Assembly: GCA_025642075.2 (NCBI GenBank)
Contig: JAODUO010000075.1
Span: 987,774 to 1,051,773, forward strand
Origin: Ridgeia piscesae
Taxonomy: Eukaryota; Annelida; Polychaeta; Sabellida; Siboglinidae
Direction: 5' to 3'
DNA: 64,000 bases
In this document: in pieces, positions 49,017 through 60,863 of the stretch
How the letters are laid out: every line of letters begins with the position of its first letter
Position numbering within the stretch: position 1 is the first letter of the stretch
Notes under the pieces: model-generated
What the model saw: only the letters and a program-made list of their open reading frames with translations
Told to the model about the DNA's origin: nothing
Databases searched by the model: none
Translations under genes and position numbers: made by a program

Positions 49017-51588
49017 CTCTTGTTAAACTGTCAAAGCCAGGACGATACGCAAACGCACGTTTTCATTGCTATAGTAAAACAGGAAAGACATGGATTGTTG
49101 CCTACTAGCCTTGCAGCCATGTCTGTTTTTGTCGCAGTTATATGTTTTTTGCAGGAGTAGTTAGATTATAATATTATCATGTGGTCCTTAATCAGCCATT
49201 ACATCAACAAGTTGCGTTATTTTCAATACACTGTTATATCTGGATTAGTATGGATGTTGTTTTTGAAGTAATAAGTTTGCTTTTTTAAAGAGGTGTACGT
49301 TTGATAAATGTGAACAAAATTTATGTTCAAAGCTTAAAATACACATCTTTTGTCATTTATATTATTTCACTATTGTGTGAAGTGTTGTTATATTTAACCG
49401 AACAACCAAAGAACCGATGTGACTAACAATAGTCACATTACCAGGGGACCATAAAGAGGTATTCATATGAATGTGTTGTTAACACGGGGAAATATTAACA
49501 ATAATGTGTATCTATATTTCAGTACGCAAAGGCCATCTGCGACGGAACGGAGACAAACCAAATAGAGCAGGCCGACGTTGTTGGTTTTCGGCTCAAGCAT
49601 AATACGTATGACAGTTTATCGACGGATTATCGGGATTATAGACATTCTAAAAATGTATTAATAAAACTATTATCCTCACAAATCAAATGACTTTTAATCA
49701 TCTAGTATTCTCATTAACAGGACTTCTTTGAAACATAAAATGCCAGAAATATAATAAGCGTGGCCGATCAACTTTGACCCCGTGCCAGAACGTCGAGACT
49801 AAGTCGGAGCTAATACATTAGAGCTGGGTCTCTTCGGACACACAACGCCCTCACACGGATGGAACCAAAATTATAACTAATGTTTTGGATACCATGCTAA
49901 ATTTACGAGACGATTGAACGAGATCTGTGATAGAACGCATTTGGTTCCATCGGGGGAGTGCCCCAGCTCCTATCTAATAGCTCTGGCTAAAACGCCCGGA
50001 AAAATGAAACGCTACAACGTAACCACTGGTAGATTTAACGCCAAGCATCTGTATTAGTGTTTTCCCAATGGCAGGCATTGACAAGTTTTAGCCGTCAAAT
50101 GCAAAGTTTTGTGGTGACGTACTTACACGTGTCTTACGCAGTATCAGTTAGATATACAGCTGATTATATTATGCTGTGTTTATTATTTCTTCTGTGAGTC
50201 GTTACGCGTGAGGTTAAATAACACTGTATAATTGAGTATTGAGATCACCATTCTCGACATTAAGCAACTACCGCCGGTAGGTGGGCCTATTATCGCCCGC
50301 TGCTGTGGCAGTGTGTGATTTTCCCGTATCAGTTAACCGTTTTATGTTAATGAGTTACCATACCACCATAACTCCGTTAATGCTAAGCTAAAGGGTAATC
50401 TTCCAGTTAACTGGCCTAAATTATTAAGGCCTTTTCAAATCGGGTTAAACACGTTTTTGGCACTTATGTAGAATTCGGACCCACCTTAATTTCCTTATTT
50501 TAATTTTGTCGTTATTACAGTATCTTTGCCAACATTTGATACTTCACTTTGTTAATTTAACCAACCAACAACACCAGATGTTTCACAGTACCAACAGCCC
50601 TCACTGAACAATTTGAGAATTCATTTTTGGTAAAAACAATAGTTGACTGGCACCAACTTAACGAGTCGCAGCTCCAGGCTGAAACCATAACTTATTTCAG
50701 CCGCCTGATCTGCAGCTCACTACCCCCCATCATATATAATGGCTCCTTATGATGTCCCCATTCAGAATCATTCAACATAATCTCTTGCTCACATTTGCAA
50801 TAAGCTGTATGTATTTTGTCCATTGCGATTTATCATTTGGAGTTTTGTACTGGATCCATGGTGCCAGCCAGCTTGGAACCTGACTAAAGAACAAAGGGGT
50901 ACTGACCTATGGTCACTTGTCTATCCTCTGGCTATGAGCAAATGAAAGTTGTGGTCTCTGCCAGAGCCCTAGGGGCCATCTTGCTGCCAAGTGTCTTCTT
51001 CAGTAATTAGCACTGTTTGTTGAAAGAGGGTTCACCTGAGATTGTTGTTCTGATGTGGAAAAAAGTTTATGATTAGAATTACATTTTGGGTTAGGTTTAG
51101 GTCAGTTGAAGGTACTTTTGACAAGATCTATATTAGATGTTTACACGCATTTGTATGTGGAGTGAATAGCAACATACCAGTAAGACCTGTGATGAAAATA
51201 ATGTGTACTGATGTACATGCAAAAATGAGTGTATTTTGTGTACATTTTGATCGATAGAAGACGGTAATAAAATATTTTTTGATCACATCCCAAGAGTATA
51301 ATATGTGTAGCAAAGGTATAGTAGATATATGACGTGACACTGAGGGCCAATAAGTGGCTGTTTTCATGTTTATTTCGAGGTGTGGACCCAAACTGCTAAA
51401 CAACTCACCTCATCCTTTTGTTTTTACATCCTCTCGCAAAAAAGACTCACATCACACCCGTATTAGTAGGGTGGCAAATTGTACAAAATACTACACATTT
51501 CTGAGTTCGTCAGCTATTTTTGAGGTACTAACACATTTGAATGTTGAGTAAACTGTAGTACAGTTTGTTGCTGTTGTTCCCTCTACAG
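49016..51588. other. Upstream of ZDHHC23
   Basis: No exon recognised, though a 5-prime non-coding exon of ZDHHC23 could lie here. The sequence just before 51589 is a good acceptor tract (GTTGTTCCCTCTACAG). Confidence 0.5.
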
Positions 51589-51721
51589 GTAAAATGGCCC
51601 GCCATCACCCAGGTGCTGAAGACCCACTCTGTTGCTGCGAGTATTTTGACACAGATGGACAGAGGAATCATATTGTTATGTGTTGCTGCAACTGTGATGC
51701 CTTGGACACAGTGTGTGACAG
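51589..51721 (+). CDS. ZDHHC23: ZDHHC23 coding exon 1
   Basis: Acceptor CCTCTACAG, then GTAAAATGG. Encodes 42 codons plus two bases, with [15 protein letters not shown] and [17 protein letters not shown]. As it begins with an acceptor, a non-coding first exon must lie upstream. Donor GACAG/GTATGG. Confidence 0.87.
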
Positions 51722-54700
51722 GTATGGTGTTAGTCATGTGACCTGTGGTGTAATGGTTGGGCAGTTAGAATGCTGGACTGTCATTCGAAGGATCCAGGGT
51801 TTGAACACTGGTGCTGGCAAAATGGAGGTTTCGTACTGGTTCAGCAGCTGCGTTGAAACTTGGGCAGTTTTATTCAGTAATTGTTCATTGTTTCACTATG
51901 GTTTCGTATATACCCCAGGTAATCAAAGCCGGCCGAAATTATAACTTTAGTAGAAATAATGTTAAAATACAACATTTATGCAGTCATGTGACATTCACGT
52001 TATATGTCAAGAGAAACGATTCCGTTTTCCTCTGCCAGAATGTAGTACACCCTTAGTCGAATCACTGCACCTCTTCAAGTGTCACATTCACACTGTACAG
52101 ACTCCCTCTCTATGATACGAAACTCATAATGGTATTTCTACTTTCAGGTGGCTCACATGCAAGGACGTCTCCCCGGAATCGAGCCAGAAACTGATTGCGA
52201 CTATTGAAGACCGATGTCGCCTTCCGTGGCTTTACGGCGCCATCCAGATCAAACTGGACGTTGTCCTGCCAATGTTGGCTGTTCCCAGCGGTCTTCTTCT
52301 CGCGTCGGTCAGTCTGTTCTGGACAGTTGTAGCGGCCGTCATATTCCCAACACTCCTCTTGTTGTTCTACCGAGTATGGACGCGGCAGCTACGACATCGA
52401 CGCTCACAGTTATTCTACATCTGGGGCGTGACGTCCCTAGTCATCACCTACTACATCTTTCTGTTGGTCGTCAGCTATCGCGAGATCCTAGCGTGGGAAA
52501 TGCTGCTGGAGAGCTCGCTGTTCATGTTGACACTTTGTGCACTTTACCATGCCCGTAAATCACCCGGCGTCATGACACAGTCTCTCGTCAAGAAACAACA
52601 GCGCCAGCCGTGGAAGAACCAGTGGCACTTCCAGCCGCTTGATGGAAACATCTCAAATGACGGTTGTGTTTAATACATTTTCTGTAATGTCCGTAAAGCA
52701 AAAACAAAAAATGTGTTGATTGGGATGAAGGCAGCAATATCCTGTAGAGAAATGTGGAGCTTTATAGCGTTTAGTAAATATGTAGATATATTTCATATAT
52801 ATACTTCATTGTTAGATTTAAGTAGATTTGAAAATATTCAGCAACCAACATCAAATCAAACCAAATTTGAAAACAACACCTCCCCTAGATTTAAATTGTG
52901 ACAGTAAGGCCCTTTACTACAAGATAGCAAATTTAATATGAGATTTACTTTTCTTCTATAGTTTATATTGTCATTTTCCAGGTGGATAATTTTACCACTC
53001 GTACTCACATTCTGTTTATTTTCGTTTGGTAAATGTTTATATCTACCATAATTCAGACAGTGTGTTTTCCGACTTCCAAAAATTTACAGAATTCTTTTTT
53101 ATGCATTGTATGTGTCATGTTGATGTTTAATGGTTGTTTTTGTTGTCGCAGGGCTGATTGGAGAGGAAGAAGAGCGAGATGGGGAGACTGCACAGGAGCT
53201 TGGGGTAACTTCTTGATGTGTAACAATAATAAATAATACACTGTGATGTAATAGATGTTATGATGATAATACGCTAATGGCAGTAAATTAAAATATAGAG
53301 TCTTATCGTTGATAGTGGACTGAACAGTCTGCAGTAATGGGAGTTTGTAACACAAATCTGCATAGTTATTTGATTTCAGAAGCATATGTCCAAATATATT
53401 ATTTAATACATACCGGTATTTATTGACATAACATCTAAAATTATTTACCATAGCTGTACTCCAGGATATGGGGTCATGTGTAAGCATTATGGGGCACATG
53501 ACATGAAGGTCAATCCACAGATTCATCATTTGGAATTGACTATCAACCAAAGGCCTCTATGAACATGAAACGGGGCAACCCATAAATGACAGTTTGGTAT
53601 AGGTATATGCTATATTTTTGCAGTTATTAATACAACAGTAAAACTGTCCATGATAATCTACCGTAGTCATTTTGCTCAGAACAGTTTGTTTGTTTTGATG
53701 TAACTGGGTTTTGATAATAAATTAATACAGTTTTCACGCAATAAGACCTTGTCTGTAATTTGGGCAGAAGAAATTGGACTACCTGCATCAGTTAAAACTT
53801 CCAATCTACCTGCAATGTTTGACATTTAATGGCAGTAATAAATCGGATGAGTATCTGACTGAATCCAGATAAAATAATGATATGATTTATTTTATTTGTG
53901 GTAGTTGACTGAAGAAAACTATACTGGGATGAGAGAGGAATTCATGTCAAACTTAATGGTTTTTTAATTGTTCTTTTTGTTGTAGGATAATTCTCATAAG
54001 TTGAGACTACAAACATTACCAGACCCAGGTTTGTACAGAGAGGTGTTTCATTAAAGTTTGCAGAAAATGTGTTTTTGAAAAAAATTGGTATTTGAAGGAA
54101 ACCATTGACATGTTTAGGCAGTCAGAGCATTTATAGGTATATTTTTAACAATGAATTGTCATTAAATTTTAGCTATGGCTACATCAGTAGATCTACATCT
54201 GAGATGGAAGACAGCATTGCTGCATGCATAGTTTTCCGTGTGAAGTCTTTAACCCTGATCCCATTTCAGTGACAACCATTTTCTGTTTATATTTGTGTGA
54301 AGTTATGTCACATTAGGTATGGTAAGGGTCAAAAAGTAAAACTAGAGAAAATCACCGTTAAAGTTTTGCATTTTGTGCTAGTTAATCAAGAGGGCTCGCA
54401 TTAGACTGCGTTAAAATACACATTTTATTTTGCATCAATAGTATAGGATGGCTGGAAATGTTAAAACAGATGCTATAAATAAATTTTCCCTACATACCTA
54501 AAGATCATCAATATCATGCCATCTGGCTTTAGATGGCACTCGCGCCAAATGTCAAATCCCGACATCACTCATTTGGTCAGGCGGGGTCACGTATATATAC
54601 ATATACATACATTTTACTGTAATGACTTTCAACATTGTACGTTTTCACATTTCAGACATTTAAAATCACATACACTCTATAATAAATGCAAGTATTTGGA

Positions 54701-57700
54701 CATTTCACATTTTCAGATACATGCTTTTATTGTTATATTTTTGAACAGCTATGTTTATCTGTTCAGATACATAGCCATTTCAGTAATATGTTTAAAAGTA
54801 AAATTGTCAGGTCATGTTTTTGTTAAAGGCTAAAAAATCTTAATAAAAGCGATTTTTATGAAGTAACTGAATTGAAATGAAGGACCATTAAAATGTTTGT
54901 CTTCAACAGTCGTTTTGTTGGTAGACAGGGATTGGCGAGAGTCTGCCTGGTGCAAAGAATGTCGCCTACAGAAGCTACCTCGCTCTGGCCACTGTCCAGT
55001 ATGTAATGTATGTGTGATGGGCCGGGACCACCATTGTCTGTGGTAAGTGACAAGTTGTCGCCAGAAAGAATGTTGCAAGGAAAAGGGTACATACGAAAAG
55101 AAAGACAGGAAAAACCAATATGAAGAAAATTAAAATATCTCCATCAAAAGAAAAAAATCTTTCGATAAGAAAAAATGTATGACACCGTTTGTAGGACTAT
55201 GACAAAGATATATCTAATTGCAAAATTTTATTTGATTCACTCATTTTAAAGCTACATAGGCACTTTGTGGCTTTTATATTTGTATTGCAAAATCATGCTA
55301 TACAGTATAAATTATACCTATTATAGCGCACTGACCAACCAAAAATTTGTCATATCCCATTTTGGTTTACGAAATATATGCTTGTTACTCGGTTTACATT
55401 GACTTAAGGTGTTTTCAAAACCGTTGCTAGACCCAAATACTGATGGGACGGAATCCCTGTTCATAACCACGTCATTCTGCCTTTGCAGCCATTCCCATGA
55501 AACTAAAATAACATTTATATAATATTATATCTAACAATAAAATGTGTGTATTTTTCATCACCACACAGTAATTAATTGACAGTGCATGGCAATATTAATT
55601 TCTTTTTATTTCATCATGGTTGCAAGAGCGGTAAAAATAAAGATGTTGAAGGTCACCACTAAAACTTGCACAGTTTTGAACATGACCCATAAACTAGACG
55701 GGGCCAGAAATGTTGCTGTCAATGAGTGGAAAAAGCTGCTACATATTTCAAGAAAACAAGTATGTCCCATGTGGGTGCATACGCATATATGATATCATTT
55801 AACCAACAAACAGCAGACAGGGTAGTAGTCATACTGTTGTTAGATGCTACTGTTGTACTTTTTGTAGGTCACATCAGCTTCATGTCGAGTTTAATAGGCG
55901 GTATAGTGCGAATTATAGGCTTTCATTGACGGACACATATTTCATTAATAACAGTCTTAGCAGGAACACAATCTCAAAGTTCATTTTACAAATACAGTTA
56001 CAAACAGTATTTATGACATATCATTGTTCAACATCGGTCGATTAATCTTCAGTCTGTGCCATGACAGTTTAAAGTTGGTGCTCCGCCCACGTCGGGGAAC
56101 GGCCTACCACAGATGCACTCGAAATTGATTCTTGTAAACATCTAAATATTCATTCTGCTATGTTTAAAACATCTAGGAATCAATATACTACAATAGGTAT
56201 AACTTTACTGTATAACCTGATTTTGCAATACAAATGAAAAGTCATCAAGTGCCTATGTCCATTTAAAGCCTTCTATGGTTCCCTAGGGCCTAAAACTTGT
56301 ATATTTTCAATTTTTCTATTTTATTTCAAAAACAATTAATCTAATTGTGCACAGATGTATCTTAGGGCATTTTCATTGTACACAAGACATTTCTAGTTGA
56401 CTAGTCTTTTTGCAAGGGCATCTCAGAACATCCCAAAAAGCAAAAAAAGTTGCCTGTATCTGCCTAGACATGTAGCTGCACCAGGTACTACCTCCAACTG
56501 TTAGCTGTGTTTTCACCCACCAGAGGCTAGCCCCCAGCATAGCGCAGCGGTGAAGCTGGACATTCCCTGGGCAGGGGCAGGGGCAGGGGCAGGGGCAGGG
56601 GCAGGGGCAGGGGCAGGGGCAGGGGCAGGGGCAGGGGCAGGGGCAGGGGCAGGGGCAGGGGCAGGGGCAGGGGCAGGGATTGTATTGATATTCAATAACC
56701 CAGTATATTCCTGTTAAACTGTGGACAGTTGCTACCTGCATGTTTAAGCTATATCGTAACAACTATTGATTTTCTATAAATGCAAGTTGTGTTAATTTTG
56801 ATGTTTGTTTAATTATCTTTAAAATGGTGGTGTCTACTGGTTAAACATTTGTTACATGTGTAAGTGACAAACGTGGACAATTAATATTCTGGACAACTAT
56901 ATAATGAAAAATCACACACTTTATTTATAATATCTGCTGGTTTTTTTCTTCACAATTTGGCTATGAATAACCAGAGAAAATACCAATTAGGTGATTACAG
57001 CGATAAGACTAGGCAGTGAATATGATTCACCAATACACATTTCATTCATAATTACTAACTCACTATATACTCCAAAGGACTTTGTGGCCTCTTGATCCAT
57101 TTCTTGTTGTGTGCACTTTCCACATTTAAAAAATCAGATGTTTTTCTTTTTTTGTCATTTTTTTAATTTACATTATAATAATATATTAGTGGCGTTAATA
57201 TACGACCTCCCACGGCAAACTGAATATTAAGTCATACAGGACTGTTCTGCAGAAATCTGCACACAAATAAGCAAAAAGTTATCCAGATCATGTGACAACA
57301 ATTTTGTGATTTGTGCATAAATATCATCTTTCAATGTCCAGCTAAGTTTCCTTGATAGATAATCCAAAACTAATCAAATGTATCTATGCATCCACATATT
57401 AAAAAACAATCGACAATTTGAGCTAAAATCACATTGATTCACACAATGTTGTTTTTTGAAGATCAATAAATTGAAAACTACAGAATAAATATCGGTGAAT
57501 GTGAACAGTGGAATCTAAAATGGTACAAAACCCAATTTAACAATTTTGCAACTTATATCGACCTCTATCAGAGATGAAATCTCTTGAGTATTTCACCCAT
57601 TTCCTTCCTATAATTTTGCATCACATTGTGTTCCGTAATGTATAACACAACCCTAGTTACAGCATTAAACAATCTACCTTACGTCAATATTCATATATTA

Positions 57701-59061
57701 GCTTATATTTACCTGTATATTTGTCTGTTAAATAAACCAACCATGGGAAGACAAATGTATATTTCTACGTGATTTATGAACAGTGTGTATTATTTGTCCC
57801 TCCAGGATCGACAACTGCATCGGTGCCAGCAACCACCGGTCTTTCTTTCTGTGTCTTCTCCTCGTCATAGTAACCGGTTGCTATGGTAGCCACCTCACCT
57901 TGACAACCATCTGTACCCCAGAAATCTATCTCGACTGGTTCCTGTGGCCGTCAGACTGTCGCTTCATGTACGATGACTCGGTGTAAGTATTGCATGGAAA
58001 AGAGTCAAATCACGTCTGTAATTGAGCTGTTGGTATCGCACTGCGGCTGGGTGGGACAACTTTGTTGATTCATTTATGCTGTCTGCTGTTCAGGGGTTGG
58101 TTTCATAGAGCCTGCTTACGACGTTGTAGCGGGCGATAACTCGTCGAAGCCTAAACCGTCGTAAAGTTGTACTATTTGTGTTTCACCAGTCTGCTCCATA
58201 GTTGCACTTAGACGGAGCCATGTATTTAGTAGGCGTAACCTTACGTTTGTTGAAATACTTATGTGATGCTCCCCAAGTTCGTTGATGCTACCGACACGCC
58301 CACTTTCAACTTATTATTTTTCATGTTTACACTGGATATCTTATACATTCACCATAGCTTGTCATTTGCTATACGAACAGCAAAGGTGGCAGCTAATGTG
58401 AAAAAGGATGTCTACATACACCACAAATACAGGGATTCCCCACCGTGACTTAATTAGGTCAATTCTATATCGATTTGTTTACGTGAATGCTAAATTGGTC
58501 TCGTGAAACTGGCTGTAAGCTACACTGAATAGTCGCTGTTAGCTGCGACCAGTAGACCCCATAATTGCTCATAAAGTTACATGGCTTTATGAAACAGGCC
58601 CCTGGGTGTGCACTTTTTTAGATGGAAGGAAATGCCAGGATGTGTCGAACATTTGTCTTTTTATTCAGTCTTTTTAAAATTTACACGGGTATGGAAGATT
58701 CAAACTATAGTCAGTTGGTCATATATCGTATTGAATACCAATTCTGTTAATATAAAAATAAACCGGTTTTAAAACTATAAAATACCCGTTCAACAGTTTA
58801 CTGTTGCATGCTACACAACTCTCGAGGGTTTGTTAAATTATTTCATGAATATGGTGTGCCTTTCAGCACAAAATGTCAAGGATTAACGTACGAACATCAG
58901 GAAAAAGCTAATAATAAGAAAAGTTTCCATTAAGTGTTTATTTGCTAAATGTTCACCTCAGACATATTTTCTTTTTTTACTGATCAGGTCTGCCTTTTGA
59001 TGTAAGTTACAACATTAATTGAAAAGATGTGCACATTTTTTCTCAGACTAATACATTCATA

Positions 59062-59132
<71 letters not shown>

Positions 59133-59138
59133 TGTATA

Positions 59139-59201
<63 letters not shown>

Positions 59202-60863
59202 ATATATGTGTGTGTGTGTGTGCTGGGCTAGTCAGGGTATGATTTCTTGCAAGTAACAACTCGTAGAGGTGCAGTTTTACTATTGCAATAACATGGCGAT
59301 ATTGCCATAACTGTTGTGAAAGTATCACTATGCTATAATAATGAATAGTCATTAAAAACTGTCTCGTAATATGTGGATTGTTCGTGCCACGAGCAGTTGA
59401 TTCTCAAAATGGCAGCTTACTGATTGATGCTGTTATGTTTTAAGTAGTTTTGTAAATTCCTACCTGTTACTGTTTCACAAACAGTATTTATTACAATTGA
59501 AAGTTTTATGGCATTACACAGTTAAGCCATTTTTTAAATGTCACCTAGGCAAACAAGTTGAGCTAGGATATTATCTAATTTATACAAAAAAATTGATAAA
59601 TCCCTATGAAATAATATCCATAAAACATTTGTTGTTGATCGATAAGCACCATCTGTCTGTTTTATTAAATTGCAATAAATCTGTTTTTAGCCAATGAGTA
59701 CAGCATCGCCACATATGCAAACATGTGGAGCGACAAATGTGCCACAAATATTTCTTACTTTGTTACTGTTCTATATGACTCTATTTCATTTAAAATCTAG
59801 GGATGAGCCACAAAAGCGACCTTACCTCAAAACAAAGAATGGATATAATAATTTTTGCATCGAAACTGAATTTCCATAATTACTGCATGCCTGACAGGCA
59901 TTAATGCATCTAGCATATACCTGGTTTACTGGATAGCGGTTTAATTTGTGGAGCACAATAGCACAGTGGCCAGAATATTCATAAAAACATAATTTATTCA
60001 CGATAAGCTTATAAAATATACATTTTATCTCCCTAAGGATCGTGATTGCTAACGCAAGAGTATTGTAAAACATAATATACATGCACTAAACAATTTGATC
60101 GACTACCTTATTCATTGTGTAATGCGTTAAAATATAGTGAATAAAACGATTGAATAACAATAAAAAATCAATATACTGAATAAATAAATAAAACGAATTA
60201 CAGTAAAATAATAGTAAATAGATAAATTATAAAACAAGATAAATAGCATTAATAAATAAATATAATAAAATGTCTAGTAAAAGTTTACATCAGACTTTTA
60301 ATCAAGAGAACTCGGGGGATTGATTCCCAGGCTGCCGTGTTGAACCTTAGCCAAGTCCGTTCACTCAGCATCGCTCCAGTTCACTCAAAATTATGAATCG
60401 GTCCCTGGCTGTAGACAGTGGTTGATATTTGTGTGTATGAATTATCTTTGTGCATTTTTGCAGCGTAGCTTAATACTTCCCAGCAAAGTCAAAGTGGTGT
60501 TTGATTGAACAGGGAGTGACATGTAATGTGCTTTGGGCAGTCCAAGTAACATGGTACCGTGCTGTATTTGAACTTATGTGTACTGTATTCTTTTGTAGGA
60601 CGGCAATATGTTTTGTCGGCGCATGCTACACAATTGTATGCACTACAGCGATGACCTTTCTGCTTGTGCAACAAATTCTGCTCATCAGTCAGAACGTGAC
60701 GTCATACGAGCTCCATCTTGCTCGACAGAGGTCACAGACAACATATCTATTTTTCGTACTCGGGCATGAGCGAAATCGTGGCTTCTGTCAAAACTGGTTT
60801 GATTTTGTTAGCGGTCGAAGAAAGAGACGCACGTTTTCCGTTGTCCACGGCATGACGGTATAA
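51589..60863 (+). CDS. ZDHHC23: ZDHHC23-type palmitoyltransferase gene, seven coding exons
   Basis: Exons 51589-51721, 52148-52662, 53152-53204, 53986-54028, 54925-55042, 57806-57982 and 60599-60863 join in phase to a 432-residue protein starting at the ATG at 51594 (AAAATGG context). The N-terminus has CCCEYFD and CCCNC clusters, a ZDHHC23 signature. Hydrophobic segments at about 75-110, 125-145 and 165-185 lead to the zinc-binding CRD (residues 255-286) with the catalytic DHHC at 281-284, then two more membrane segments and NVTSYE in place of the TTxE motif. The enzyme transfers palmitate from acyl-CoA to the DHHC cysteine and then to substrate cysteines on Golgi or plasma membranes; the mammalian protein also binds neuronal nitric oxide synthase. 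Length is close to the mammalian protein of about 410 residues. Confidence 0.9.
51735..51910 (+). mobile_element. tRNA-derived SINE-like element of a second family
   Basis: GTGGTGTAATGGTTGGGCAG and TAGAATGCTGGACTGTC resemble an A box and anticodon arm, and GGGTTTGAACACTGG is a B-box relative. The body differs from copies A-C. It starts about 14 bases after the exon 1 donor of ZDHHC23. Confidence 0.65.
52148..52662 (+). CDS. ZDHHC23: ZDHHC23 coding exon 2 (membrane segments)
   Basis: A 515-base exon from TACTTTCAG. It begins [20 protein letters not shown] and [10 protein letters not shown] (human-like RLRIPWLRGA), followed by hydrophobic segments [35 protein letters not shown] and [20 protein letters not shown]. 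The donor GACG/GTTGTG is weak but is the only one giving the right phase; reading on would stop after three more residues. Confidence 0.85.
53152..53204 (+). CDS. ZDHHC23: ZDHHC23 coding exon 3 (acidic linker)
   Basis: A 53-base exon between TTGTCGCAG and GGG/GTAACT. Encodes [17 protein letters not shown], an acidic linker before the CRD, in the region where vertebrate ZDHHC23 is variable. Phases match exons 2 and 4. Confidence 0.7.
53986..54028 (+). CDS. ZDHHC23: ZDHHC23 coding exon 4 (linker)
   Basis: A 43-base exon between TTTGTTGTAG and CCAG/GTTTGT. Encodes [14 protein letters not shown] plus one base. Phase 1 at its end equals that of exon 2. Confidence 0.68.
54925..55042 (+). CDS. ZDHHC23: ZDHHC23 coding exon 5 (zinc-binding CRD with DHHC)
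   Basis: Acceptor TTTGTTGGTAG (the later ACAG four bases downstream would break the frame). Encodes [20 protein letters not shown], then [18 protein letters not shown]: the C-x2-C-x9-HC-x2-C-x2-C-x4-DHHC pattern of the family, all zinc ligands present. Donor TG/GTAAGT. Confidence 0.93.
55043..57805 (+). other. ZDHHC23 intron 5
   Basis: A 2.8 kb intron containing the (GGGGCA)n tract. Otherwise AT-rich with no recognised feature. Confidence 0.7.
56569..56679 (+). repeat. (GGGGCA)n hexanucleotide tract, about 18 copies
   Basis: Uninterrupted GGGGCA units on the coding strand of ZDHHC23 intron 5. Each unit has four G separated by two other bases, the classical pattern for G-quadruplex folding in DNA and in the pre-mRNA. 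Long frames on the other strand (Ala-Pro or Cys-Pro) are repeat translations. Confidence 0.98.
57806..57982 (+). CDS. ZDHHC23: ZDHHC23 coding exon 6
   Basis: Acceptor TCCCTCCAG. Completes W and reads [20 protein letters not shown], the (W)xNCVGxxNxRxF block that follows DHHC, then a membrane segment and [15 protein letters not shown]. Donor GT/GTAAGT, phase 2. Confidence 0.93.
58091..58604. mobile_element. Non-autonomous TIR element, copy 2
   Basis: About 514 bases, left end CAGGGGTTGGTTTCATA and right end (reverse complement) CAGGGGCCTGTTTCATA. Homologous end to end with copy 1 in the same orientation. A 61-codon frame inside ([20 protein letters not shown]) has a counterpart in copy 1 that is broken by stops; it may be the remnant of a captured or ancestral coding piece. 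Confidence 0.87.
59066..59212. repeat. (TA)n tract
   Basis: About 145 bases of TA with ATACATATATGTATATA interruptions, then (TG)n to 59221. In ZDHHC23 intron 6. Confidence 0.97.
60292..60450 (+). mobile_element. tRNA-derived SINE-like element, copy C
   Basis: Opposite orientation to copies A and B: ACTTTTAATCAAGAGAACTC, decayed B box GGGATTGATTCCC, then GTCCGTTCACTC, GCTCCAGTTCACTC and CCCTGGCTGTAGACAGTGG, the shared body. In ZDHHC23 intron 6, about 150 bases before the last exon. Confidence 0.75.
60599..60863 (+). CDS. ZDHHC23: ZDHHC23 last coding exon
   Basis: Acceptor TTCTTTTGTAG. Completes V and reads [20 protein letters not shown], then [18 protein letters not shown], the last membrane segment and the family's NxTTxE-like position, and a basic cytoplasmic tail with [17 protein letters not shown] before TAA. 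Confidence 0.92.

Noticed and set aside
53053..53550. 165-codon minus frame over ZDHHC23 exon 3 and intron
   Set aside because: AT-rich chance frame overlapping a phase-consistent exon on the other strand.
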